Assembly (NCBI GenBank): GCA_030740295.1
Contig: JASLXP010000615.1
Coordinates: 1-8,164, forward strand
Direction: 5' to 3'
Length of the DNA: 8,164 bases
Origin: Planctomycetota bacterium
GTDB taxonomy: Bacteria; Planctomycetota; PUPC01; JACPCR01
Shown here: positions 1 to 7,050 of the stretch, in pieces
Layout: every line of letters starts with the position of its first letter
How positions within the stretch are numbered: the first letter of the stretch is position 1
Notes under the pieces: model-generated
The model's database searches: none
The model's input: only the letters and a program-made list of their open reading frames with translations
Told to the model about the DNA's origin: nothing
Translations under genes and position numbers: made by a program

Positions 1-394
1 AACGGTGGCTGTATGCAGCCTCTTCCCCAGGTTTCTCGAGGACAACCAGCTTGGTTTTTGGGTGCTGGTGATACCTGGTTCCATTGAGAGTCCAGGTCGT
101 CTCGCCGGTCTTGAGAGGTCGTTTGTAGTTGGGGCCGGGAGAGCCGGTGAGCCTCACCATGTCCAGGCCGAAGTATCTGCTGATCGTGAACTGCGCCAGA
201 ATGTTGGCCTCGAAAAGTTCCTCCCATGCGATGCCGTCGGCCATGGCATCCCAGGCCATCGCCTGATCCGTCGCCACGTTTCGGCCACAGATGTTCCAGT
301 GGATCGGATGATAGGACTGAAAGATCTCGAACAGCGGGGTGCGATCCGGTAATCGGTGATCGAAAGCTTTTGAGACTCGTTCGCGGGATGTCAT
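1..394 (-). CDS. Uroporphyrinogen decarboxylase (URO-D) family protein, N-terminal part only
   Basis: The frame is open from an ATG at 394-392 to the left edge, giving 131 codons; the rest of the gene lies outside the window. The protein begins MTSRERVSKAFDHRLPDRTP, which matches the usual opening of URO-D-fold proteins of the MtaA/CmuA type (TSRERV...AL.H..PDR.P). Next come a Trp/Met-rich stretch (about residues 35-60) and a segment ending in YFGLDMVRL (about 77-85). The family includes true uroporphyrinogen decarboxylases and, more often in genomes with many copies, corrinoid-linked methyltransferases that move methyl groups from methoxylated or methylated compounds. The catalytic and zinc-binding residues would lie downstream, so the exact activity cannot be read here. 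A GGAG ribosome binding site seven bases before the ATG supports this start. The gene follows the GH42-like gene on the same strand, 149 nt away, with a hairpin-forming repeat between them. It may be the last gene of the operon or may be separately expressed. A haem-biosynthesis role is less likely beside sugar genes. Confidence 0.85.
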   Translation of the reverse strand, partial: MTSRERVSKAFDHRLPDRTPLFEIFQSYHPIHWNICGRNVATDQAMAWDAMADGIAWEELFEANILAQFTISRYFGLDMVRLTGSPGPNYKRPLKTGETTWTLNGTRYHQHPKTKLVVLEKPGEEAAYSHR

Positions 395-401
395 CGTGGG
401 G

Positions 402-405
402 CTCC
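402..405 (-). promoter_or_regulatory. Ribosome binding site of the URO-D-like gene
   Basis: On the minus strand GGAG stands seven bases before the ATG at 394. It lies only four bases from the edge of the heptameric repeat (410-531). Folding of that repeat in the mRNA would therefore end just before the ribosome site and probably leave it exposed. This site fixes the start of the gene. Confidence 0.65.
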
Positions 406-409
406 AATG

Positions 410-531
410 AGTGCTGGATGTTCGATGCTGGATGCTGGGAGTTGGATGCTGGATGCTGGATACTCGAAACTGAATGTTGGGGGCCGGGGCTGAATGCTCG
501 ATCGAGCATCCAGTATCCAGAATCCAGCATC
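410..531. repeat. Heptameric (7-nt) repeat array with inverted arms, able to form a long hairpin
   Basis: Ten consecutive 7-nt units run from 410 to 479. Four are exact GATGCTG (424-430, 431-437, 445-451, 452-458); the others are variants such as GATGTTC, GGAGTTG, GATACTC and GAAACTG. After a G-rich spacer (480-492) the reverse-complement form appears as four units from 504 to 531 (GAGCATC, CAGTATC, CAGAATC, CAGCATC). Bases 445-467 can pair with 509-531 at 21 of 23 positions, leaving a 41-nt loop. Inside that loop begins a perfect 16-bp palindrome, ATGCTCGATCGAGCAT (494-509), which gives an alternative smaller hairpin. The array fills most of the gap between the GH42-like gene (stop 12 nt away) and the URO-D-like gene (start 16 nt away). 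I recall arrays of this type from intergenic DNA of PVC and other environmental bacteria but cannot verify this. It may weaken transcription into the next gene or protect the upstream mRNA end; there is no U-run typical of an intrinsic terminator. Confidence 0.85.
494..509. repeat. Perfect 16-bp palindrome inside the repeat array
   Basis: ATGCTCGATCGAGCAT equals its own reverse complement. As RNA or single-stranded DNA it forms a 6-bp stem with a GATC loop. The stem extends outward by four more positions with one mismatch (CTGA on one side against CCAG on the other). It marks the point where the array switches from the GATGCTG orientation to the CAGCATC orientation. It competes with the longer 445-467/509-531 pairing, so the element has at least two possible folds. 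Confidence 0.8.
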
Positions 532-543
532 ACACTGGCGAAA

Positions 544-3500
544 TCACTTCACCTGTATCCGGACCTCCTCTCTCACCTGCGTGGCCACATCGGTAAACAC
601 CAATCTCCAGTCTCCTTTGGGTTCGTTGAGAGCGAAGGGGACGGAGAAATCTGCCTTCCCCTGTCTTGTCTCCAAATTCTGAGCCAGGTACCGAACGGTT
701 TTGCCATCCGGCCGAATCGTCTCAACATGTACGACATGCCGCACAGGCTCAGCATTGCCAGTTTGCACGGTGACCGTACCGGAGATCTCTTCGCCCGGCT
801 TTACTGAGTCCTGAACCAGAGCGCACTCAAGACCAGCCACCTGGTAAGGGAGTAAGGAGAACAGTTTCACCATGAATTTCGGGACGTCCAGCTCCAGAGC
901 CTCTCTGCGTCCCACATACTCACCAGAGAACATGTTGTAGACGTGTCCCGCCGCTTTTGGTCTTATCTTGATGCGGCTGGGGGCCTGCCGGTCCACCTTG
1001 CGTGTGAGGCCGATGTACTGAGCCGCGCCGTCAGCGTACGGGGCGACATCCAGCCGGAACGGCCATGCGTCATCCGCCGGCTCCATCTTCAGGGCCCGCC
1101 CCACACCCAGCGTTTCCAGGATGTGGTTAACGATGTTGGAGATGAGCGCGTTGTGCGCTTCGTCACCCCAGTAGGCGTAAAGGCAGTCGGGGGTGTTGTA
1201 GCCTTTACCGTACGTAAACGGGATGTTCAGGCAGATGGCCCGTCCCTTGCCAACTTCATTGACGGTGACCAGTGGGACCCCATCGATCTCGCAAAGCGCC
1301 CTGGCGCCGTTCAGCTTCACTGCCGGATCCGCGGGAAAGGACCAGGAGGGCTCGATGACCAGTTTGCGACCCAGCAAAGTTCCTTCCAGCTTGCCACTGA
1401 GCTCCGTGCGGCCCAGCTCCTTGCCGAACGACAGTCCGAATAGAGAGGGCACGGGGCCGCCTCCACTCCATTTGCCGCTGCCATCGAAGACCCCGGGGCG
1501 CCAGTCGGCGATGATGGTGCCGCCCTTTCTGAGCCACCCCTCCAGAACCTTGGCCTCCTCTGCGCCAATGAGGACCGACTTGGGCATGGTCAGCACTTTG
1601 TACTTGTCGAGCTCCCCTTGGGAGACCTGCCGATAGTCAACAAAAGTGTATTGGCGTCCGCAGTGGTTCTGCAGAATGTTCATAAAGATGTGCATATTGA
1701 AATTGTGACCGTACCCGCCCCCTCCCTCGGGCAGGACCCCGGATGCGATCCGGCTGGGTACGGAATCGTGCATCGCGATCGGGCCGTAGTTTCGGCTGAG
1801 CGGATTGAGGAGCGTGTAGTACCCGCGGTTGCTGCGGGTAATCGCGTCTGTGGCTGCGATGAGTGTGGGATAAGGCTCGTAGCCCGGGCCGAGGTTACCT
1901 TCATTCGATCCGGGACTCAGCGTGTACCACCACATGCTGTTGAAGCCTTCAAGGAATCCGTTCCACAGTCGCCAACGCTGCCAGGCCACGTCCGTCAGTT
2001 CCTCCTTGCGGTCGTAGGCCATGTAGAGGTAGCCGCCGTAGGTCAGGCCGAGGAACTGCCCGGGCTTTGCGTACGATCGGGCCTGTTTCTGTGGAATGAC
2101 CTCGCCGCCGCGACCGTAAGGCGCGAAGTACTCAAAGTTCTGCATGAAACGGTACCAATCGTGGCCCGATGTGGAGTGGGGCCACATGGGGCAGTCCATG
2201 CCAACCCGCGCCTGCGGATAGACCTTTTTGATGCCTGCCCTGGCCACCTCTGCGGCCTTCATGTAAGCCCGGTAGTTATCCAGCCATTGGTCCACGTATC
2301 GTGCGTAGTTGCGCGTGGTCTGAGCCGTTTCAAGGAACTCCTCCTGTTTCACGAAAGCTCCCAGCTCCTTGAGCTTGTCGACCTTCTTACCGGGCAGAAT
2401 GGGGTAGATTTCGGCGAAGGCTCCGTAACCGCTGTCCCAGACCTTATTCAGAGACTCGATAGTCCCATACCTTTTCTCGAGGAACTCACGATACGCCTGG
2501 ATTCGAGAAGGCTTCTCTTCCCCGCCCTTGTAGAAAAACTCGTCGCCCGTATTGAAAGCGATCGGATCGAAGCCGAGCTGCGATTCCGCGATCTTGCTCG
2601 CCGATTCGATGGACCTCTCCAACATTTCCTTGTAGTTGATCTTCTCGTGGCCGTACCGAGGGAATGGGTATGGAGGCAGCGCCACTTTGTCCACCGCCTC
2701 CAGATCCTCGATCTTCAGCCGATGGTGCCGGCTGGCCTCGAAGCCAAGCCCTGCGAGCACGCGGCTGTAGATGACGTCCTGATGGCTCCTGACCCCGCCG
2801 CCCCAGCCGACGAAAACGTAGCGGTCCCAATCTCGGCGAATGGTGGTGAACCGGGCAACCTTCACCGACTCGGAACGATCCCCGATCAACAGCTCCGCGC
2901 GGACGCGCCCCAGCGTGGTCGAAAAGCGCTTCACGGGGAAGGCGGCCACTGCGACTTTCGTCCCCGCCTGGATGACCACTGCCCGTTCGGCAAGGAGACG
3001 GTCGTAGTTGTCGATGAGCTGGAAGCGCGCTTTCATGCCCGCGGGCGCGGCTGCACTCAACACCGCCTCTGCGCCGATCGAATCCAGCTTGCCGTCCGCT
3101 ACGTCAATGTACTTCCTCGACAGCTTGAGCTGGGCAATGGCGACGGGACGTTCCACGGTGAGGTACGAGGTGGCCCAATTCGCCTTCTTCCCGTTCAGCT
3201 CGATGGTGACATCCAGGAAGTAATCTCCGGCCGGCAGGTGAGGCAGGGGAACCGAAACCGGTGTTTCAGGTCCGGCCTTGATATCGTGTGACGCGGTATG
3301 CAGGGAACGGAGAGGGGCTACGCCGCGTTCCAGGCCCTGGGTAGTAATGGGCGCGGCCGGCAACTGAGCCAGCTTCTCCTGAGAACGGACCATAAGTGTT
3401 GCTTTGCAGCCGCCCGGTACTCCCGTGAGGGTGAATGGCAGCGACTGCGTTTTGTTCTCCGCCGTCTGGGACAGCGTTGCCGGGAATTCCTTGAACTGCA

Positions 3501-4902
3501 CCCGCGGCTCTTTGCCTGCAGCCCACAGGATCGACTTGATAGCAAAGGACAAGTAGTACTGGTAGTGGAGATCGCTGTTGTCTCCTTTGCGGTTGGCGAG
3601 GGCTCCGATCCATCGCCCGTTGAGCCTCATCACGCGGCCCTTGCCGAACTGGAAAAGGCTGGCCACGTTCTCGTAGCGTTTCTCTTGATCCTGCTTTCGC
3701 AGATGGAACCCCGGCAGCTTGCCGAAAGGCATGGCGAGAGCCAGCAGGTTCGGCTGTTCCGCGATGGGCTTTGCGGTCAGCGCCTCCTGGTACGAGTGAT
3801 CCCCTTTTGGCCTCTTCTTGCCCTTCTCGGAGGGGATGCTCTTCGGCGGAAGGGCCCGCTGGCGGTAGATCAATCCAGTGCCGCTTTCGACGAGCGCTTT
3901 AAGCCGGCCGGCCACCACCTCGTAAAACAGTTTCTCACCGCCTGACCCGCGATATCCACCGATACCGGCAAGGATGATCACGTCCCACTCCTCGCTCAGC
4001 GCCTTTTCGATCCGCGCCTTTGTATCTTTGTAGAACATGCCCTTCAGCAGCGGGAAGAAGGGGGCGGTCGAATACTTGCCCTCATAAATCGCCTCGTAGT
4101 TCCGCGAGCCAAGATCCGAGAAAACGATCGTGACATCCAGGTCCGTGCGGCGCGAAAGCTCAATGAAATCGCGCTGCCCCGCCCGTCCTGTGAGGGCCAG
4201 TACTTTTACTTTCTCGCCCGCGTAGGGCCTGGCCCACGCGATGCCAGGCGCATCCACACCTGTATTCAGGCGGTAGTAAGCCTCCGGCATGGCCATCAGA
4301 CGCCCCACGTTGTTCCAGAATCCTCCGTTGATGCCGCGGATGACTTCGCCCGCGGAGCCGGCAGTTTCCGGGTCGTCCGCCTTCGCTGCGGTCCATGAAC
4401 GGTCCGACCTGATGAGGACCGTTTCTCCATTGGGAGGATTCGCTTTGCCGCAGACAAACAGGCCCGCGAACCATGAGTTCGTTTTGGCGTGGGTGCGGAA
4501 GCGATTCGTCCCCTTCTTGAGGAACGGGCGGATGTCGTACTTATCCAGAGTGCCTACCTGGTCGTCGCTTCCCACTTTCCTGTCGTTGATCCATAGAGTG
4601 TACGTGCCCTGGGCGGAGACCCGAAGTGAAGCTTCCCGCGGCGCGTCCGGAAGCTCGATGTCTTTCGTGAAGACAAGTTCCTCCCTCTTCATAGGATCGG
4701 TGAGCATGTCCTTCTGGCGAGAGATCCACCAGGTCTCCGAAAGTTCCTCATCCATCTGCCAGTCTTCCCCGCTCGTCCACCACGAGGGGCTGCCGGAATA
4801 CTCCTTCGCCTGTTCCTCTCCGTGTCCCAGGGCAAAGAGAAACGACCAGATGAGAATGATGTTGAGTGGTCTGTTTTGTTGTTCCAGCATTTCAGTTTTC
4901 AT
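544..4902 (-). CDS. Large secreted GH42-like (beta-galactosidase-type) multidomain protein, 1452 aa
   Basis: The likely role is binding or cleavage of a glycoside or glycan outside the cytoplasm. Residues 1-28 form a signal peptide with hydrophobic core NIILIWSFLFAL. Residues 45-185 resemble the jelly-roll sugar-binding domain of GH2 enzymes (YTLWINDRKVG, then YDIRPFLKKGTNRF). Residues 230-465 look like a GATase/ThuA-type alpha/beta domain (VKVLALTGRAG, EEWDVIILAGIGG, GKGRVMRLNGR). Two beta-sandwich segments follow, about 466-585 and 590-690. Residues 694-1000 look like a GH42-type barrel: FNTGDEFFY, with E788 as probable acid/base, followed by FLEKRYGTIESLNKVW, the characteristic GH42 helix. 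The barrel ends in GFNSMWWYTL (986-995). Residues 1039-1270 resemble the GH42 trimerisation domain; the C terminus (1275-1452) is beta-rich, ending in an Ig-like fold. GH42 enzymes are usually 650-700 residues, so this is about twice normal length. No Glu is seen where the nucleophile is expected (about 951-958, LGLTYGGY). The start overlaps the propeller gene by 11 nt and is preceded by AAAGG. The substrate is unknown and the protein may not be a beta-galactosidase. Confidence 0.85.
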   Translation of the reverse strand: MKTEMLEQQNRPLNIILIWSFLFALGHGEEQAKEYSGSPSWWTSGEDWQMDEELSETWWISRQKDMLTDPMKREELVFTKDIELPDAPREASLRVSAQGTYTLWINDRKVGSDDQVGTLDKYDIRPFLKKGTNRFRTHAKTNSWFAGLFVCGKANPPNGETVLIRSDRSWTAAKADDPETAGSAGEVIRGINGGFWNNVGRLMAMPEAYYRLNTGVDAPGIAWARPYAGEKVKVLALTGRAGQRDFIELSRRTDLDVTIVFSDLGSRNYEAIYEGKYSTAPFFPLLKGMFYKDTKARIEKALSEEWDVIILAGIGGYRGSGGEKLFYEVVAGRLKALVESGTGLIYRQRALPPKSIPSEKGKKRPKGDHSYQEALTAKPIAEQPNLLALAMPFGKLPGFHLRKQDQEKRYENVASLFQFGKGRVMRLNGRWIGALANRKGDNSDLHYQYYLSFAIKSILWAAGKEPRVQFKEFPATLSQTAENKTQSLPFTLTGVPGGCKATLMVRSQEKLAQLPAAPITTQGLERGVAPLRSLHTASHDIKAGPETPVSVPLPHLPAGDYFLDVTIELNGKKANWATSYLTVERPVAIAQLKLSRKYIDVADGKLDSIGAEAVLSAAAPAGMKARFQLIDNYDRLLAERAVVIQAGTKVAVAAFPVKRFSTTLGRVRAELLIGDRSESVKVARFTTIRRDWDRYVFVGWGGGVRSHQDVIYSRVLAGLGFEASRHHRLKIEDLEAVDKVALPPYPFPRYGHEKINYKEMLERSIESASKIAESQLGFDPIAFNTGDEFFYKGGEEKPSRIQAYREFLEKRYGTIESLNKVWDSGYGAFAEIYPILPGKKVDKLKELGAFVKQEEFLETAQTTRNYARYVDQWLDNYRAYMKAAEVARAGIKKVYPQARVGMDCPMWPHSTSGHDWYRFMQNFEYFAPYGRGGEVIPQKQARSYAKPGQFLGLTYGGYLYMAYDRKEELTDVAWQRWRLWNGFLEGFNSMWWYTLSPGSNEGNLGPGYEPYPTLIAATDAITRSNRGYYTLLNPLSRNYGPIAMHDSVPSRIASGVLPEGGGGYGHNFNMHIFMNILQNHCGRQYTFVDYRQVSQGELDKYKVLTMPKSVLIGAEEAKVLEGWLRKGGTIIADWRPGVFDGSGKWSGGGPVPSLFGLSFGKELGRTELSGKLEGTLLGRKLVIEPSWSFPADPAVKLNGARALCEIDGVPLVTVNEVGKGRAICLNIPFTYGKGYNTPDCLYAYWGDEAHNALISNIVNHILETLGVGRALKMEPADDAWPFRLDVAPYADGAAQYIGLTRKVDRQAPSRIKIRPKAAGHVYNMFSGEYVGRREALELDVPKFMVKLFSLLPYQVAGLECALVQDSVKPGEEISGTVTVQTGNAEPVRHVVHVETIRPDGKTVRYLAQNLETRQGKADFSVPFALNEPKGDWRLVFTDVATQVREEVRIQVK

Positions 4903-7009
4903 CGTAGATTACCTTTCCGCCTCTTATCACTTTTACTGGACGCCCCCTTTTGTACCACCAGTGCCTGGATACCCGTCCGATTCGGGCCGGCCGGATGTCG
5001 TGTTTGATGTACTCGGTCTTGAATCCGTCAGGCCCGTAGAACTCTTCGCTGGATAGAACACCATCAGGAGTCTTGTAGACCTGCTTCTTCAGTTTCTCGT
5101 TTTCGAATTCCTGGAAGCGGAGCGGCTTGCCATCCCCGTTGTAGTCCACATGAGTCGCTCTTCGGCCGCTCTGCCACTTTTCGGTGGCAATCCTGCCATC
5201 ATGCAGATGCATCAACTCCATGGTTGACTGGGGGGCTTTCATCGCATCGGTTTCGGTTACCGTCTTACCATCGACCTGCCAGCTTCGGGTTGTCCAGGAG
5301 AAGTCTTTTGGGGCTTCTTCGAACACCATTCCCGAAGATTTCCCCTGCACTCTCAAGGGAAGGCTCTTCTGGCTTTCCAGGCCGCTCCATTCGACAGCCG
5401 AGGCTGTGTATTCACCCGGCACATCGATCTCAAAGGCTGCCCCGGGTTTGAACGGTTCTGTGGACAGAGCCTTGCCGTTCTTGAACAGACGATACCCCTG
5501 GGTTTCCCAGTGGCTCTCGCCGGGTATCAGTTGGACCTTACCGCCAGACATTCGCAGGTGCGGACGATCCGGCAGTCTGGCCACGACGATGTAGCAGTTG
5601 GTCTGGCGCTGATACAGCAGGGGGTTGTCTTTCGAAATTCCGGCACGGACCATCGATGAGTTCGGCTGAACCCGTTCCTTTTCTTTCCCGGTCAGTATGA
5701 AAGCGGAGAGTGGCAACAGCACGCGTACCTTGTGAACCATGTCAGGGGCGGGCCGAGTTCCATACTTATTCCGGGTCAGCCCTTCGAAGGTCGTCTCCGT
5801 CTTACGGCTGTAACCGATGACCTCCCATCTGGCCACGATGTCGCCGGAATCAGAGAACCCTTCGGTTGAATCCACATGGATGATATCGGGATGCTTTCGG
5901 TCGTACTTGGTCACAGTGGCCGAGGGCAGGCCTTCCAAATCACGTGTGGAGTGATAGTGGATCTTTGTTCCGTCAGGACTTCCTTTGGGATCGATATCGG
6001 ACAGCGTGGAGTAATCGCCCGCCATGGGATAGATGATGGCCGAATGAGGCCGGATTACGGTCCACACATCGCCACTGCGTGTATCTGCCATGATAAGGCC
6101 ACCACCGCAGATGTAGCGTCCTGATTTTCCACAGGGGCAGACATCGCCTCCACCAGCGTAGGCCAGCGTTACCAGGTCGCTCGGAAAAGGTTTATTCCAT
6201 GGGCGGCCGCAGTACTGCCGATTGCCCATCAGCAGGAACTTGCCGCCGCCGCTCCATGCCATATGCCCGGACTCACCCATGGTGGCTGCGATGCGAACGT
6301 TCGTCCCATCAAGGTCAAAGAATCCCCGGTTCATTCCATAGATGGGGTCTGAAGGATCTTTAGCCCGGACCATGACAATTGGGTAAACAGGATTCGCATG
6401 AACGTGCGCGTGCCGGTTCGGAGCTTCGGGCAGGTTTTGAATCCTGCTGTTTGCCTGGTTGCGTACACGTCCGGCTATGAATTCAGGCTTTTGGCCGCGA
6501 TACCGTTGACTCCCGTATAGCCAAGTATCGGAGCTGTCGAGGCTGTAGGGCGCTTCCATTCCAAAAGTGATCACCACCTTTTTACCTGTGTCGGCATCGT
6601 ATCGAATGACTTGGGTGCCGGTCTCGTAAGGCGGTTTGCCGTCGCCCGTCCAGTGACAGAAGAAGAGCCAGTTGTGGTTGTTTGCCCAGCGGGGGCTGAT
6701 GCCTTTCTCCACGAATCGGTCTTCGCCAGTCTTCAGATCAATGATGTGGATTTCGGCAGAGGCTTTTCCGCCGGGGCCTTCATTGCCTCCCCAGTGAGTG
6801 TAGCAGGTGTACCGTCCGTTATGACTCCAGCACTGGGTGTTGTGGTAGTTGGCCTCGTCCCGAATGGCGGAATCATTGGTCAGACGCCACACGCCGAAGT
6901 TGCGTGTGCCCGGCTGGTTCACTTTGAACTTCTGTATCTCGGCGCACAGGTGCGAATGTAATCCCAAAGGAACGGCCAGACACAGGAGCGGTAAAGCAAG
7001 TTTCTTCAT
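4892..7009 (-). CDS. Secreted beta-propeller (WD40-like/PD40) protein with C-terminal beta domains, 705 aa
   Basis: Residues 1-23 are a signal peptide (MKKLALPLLCLAVPLGL, probable cut after LCA), so the protein is exported. Residues 50-360 contain repeated propeller-blade motifs: CWSHNGRYTCYTHW (60-73), SPRWANNHNWLFFCHW (105-120), SLDSSDTWLYGSQRY (156-170), HMAWSGGGKFLLMGN (249-263) and SPDGTKIHYHSTRD (344-357), the last being the typical PD40/TolB-type signature. A His cluster, RHAHVHANP (199-207), lies between blades and could bind metal or substrate. Cysteines at 291, 293 and 301 are close together. About 475-555 looks like a small FN3/Ig-like domain (ending PGEYTASAVEWSGL). About 600-700 has short GK/DG-rich strand repeats, VDYNGDGKPLRF and YKTPDGVLSSEEFYGPDG, like the YwqK/MORN-variant class. 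The propeller somewhat recalls oligogalacturonate lyases of family PL22, but the catalytic pattern cannot be confirmed. The gene overlaps the GH42-like gene by 11 nt and follows the transporter gene after 41 nt. No clear Shine-Dalgarno precedes its ATG. A substrate-binding or lyase role in glycan use is plausible but unproven. Confidence 0.8.
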   Translation of the reverse strand: MKKLALPLLCLAVPLGLHSHLCAEIQKFKVNQPGTRNFGVWRLTNDSAIRDEANYHNTQCWSHNGRYTCYTHWGGNEGPGGKASAEIHIIDLKTGEDRFVEKGISPRWANNHNWLFFCHWTGDGKPPYETGTQVIRYDADTGKKVVITFGMEAPYSLDSSDTWLYGSQRYRGQKPEFIAGRVRNQANSRIQNLPEAPNRHAHVHANPVYPIVMVRAKDPSDPIYGMNRGFFDLDGTNVRIAATMGESGHMAWSGGGKFLLMGNRQYCGRPWNKPFPSDLVTLAYAGGGDVCPCGKSGRYICGGGLIMADTRSGDVWTVIRPHSAIIYPMAGDYSTLSDIDPKGSPDGTKIHYHSTRDLEGLPSATVTKYDRKHPDIIHVDSTEGFSDSGDIVARWEVIGYSRKTETTFEGLTRNKYGTRPAPDMVHKVRVLLPLSAFILTGKEKERVQPNSSMVRAGISKDNPLLYQRQTNCYIVVARLPDRPHLRMSGGKVQLIPGESHWETQGYRLFKNGKALSTEPFKPGAAFEIDVPGEYTASAVEWSGLESQKSLPLRVQGKSSGMVFEEAPKDFSWTTRSWQVDGKTVTETDAMKAPQSTMELMHLHDGRIATEKWQSGRRATHVDYNGDGKPLRFQEFENEKLKKQVYKTPDGVLSSEEFYGPDGFKTEYIKHDIRPARIGRVSRHWWYKRGRPVKVIRGGKVIYDEN
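4912..4916 (-). promoter_or_regulatory. Ribosome binding site of the GH42-like gene, inside the upstream gene
   Basis: AAAGG on the minus strand lies nine bases before the ATG at 4902-4900 and inside the last codons of the propeller gene. It favours this ATG over the in-frame ATG four codons later (4890-4888). It also means that ribosomes finishing the propeller gene, whose TGA is at 4894-4892, are placed over the start of the next gene, as expected for translational coupling. Confidence 0.55.
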
Positions 7010-7050
7010 GGTTTCGTCGAGGCTGTTCTGTCAAAGATAGAGAATCCGGA
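7010..7050 (-). other. 41-nt spacer between transporter and propeller genes
   Basis: The spacer is too short for an independent promoter with a leader, and I see no terminator hairpin. It has no good Shine-Dalgarno before the ATG at 7009; the bases just upstream read GACGAAACC. The most economical reading is that both genes are on one transcript and that the propeller gene starts with a weak or non-Shine-Dalgarno site. Confidence 0.5.

Noticed and set aside
410..531. CRISPR array
   Set aside because: The unit is seven bases with no spacers between units and part of the array is inverted. There are no cas genes in view.
410..531. Ordinary intrinsic terminator
   Set aside because: A strong hairpin is possible, but neither end is followed by a run of T on the minus strand, so a classical rho-independent terminator is not supported.
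226..807. Plus-strand open frame crossing the heptad repeat
   Set aside because: Its middle is just the 7-nt repeat translated into LDAGCW-like units, and both ends are antisense to real genes. A repeat whose unit is not a multiple of three readily gives such false frames.
1618..3291. Long plus-strand open frame of 557 codons
   Set aside because: It lies entirely opposite the GH42-like gene, has no recognisable domain, is rich in V, R, H and L as expected of an antisense shadow of GC-rich coding DNA, and has no convincing ribosome site. The minus-strand protein has clear motifs across the same stretch.
4888..4890. Alternative ATG start of the GH42-like gene, four codons in
   Set aside because: It has no ribosome site at good spacing, whereas the first ATG has AAAGG nine bases upstream and adds a lysine to the signal-peptide n-region.
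4892..7009. Firm naming of the propeller protein as oligogalacturonate lyase (PL22)
   Set aside because: The propeller motifs and histidines are suggestive, but I cannot align the metal-binding set by eye, and the C-terminal domains are not part of that family. The name would be overclaimed.
7029..7034. TTGACA on the minus strand as a -35 promoter box
   Set aside because: It is only 20 bases from the ATG at 7009, so a -10 box at normal spacing would fall on the start codon. It is probably chance.
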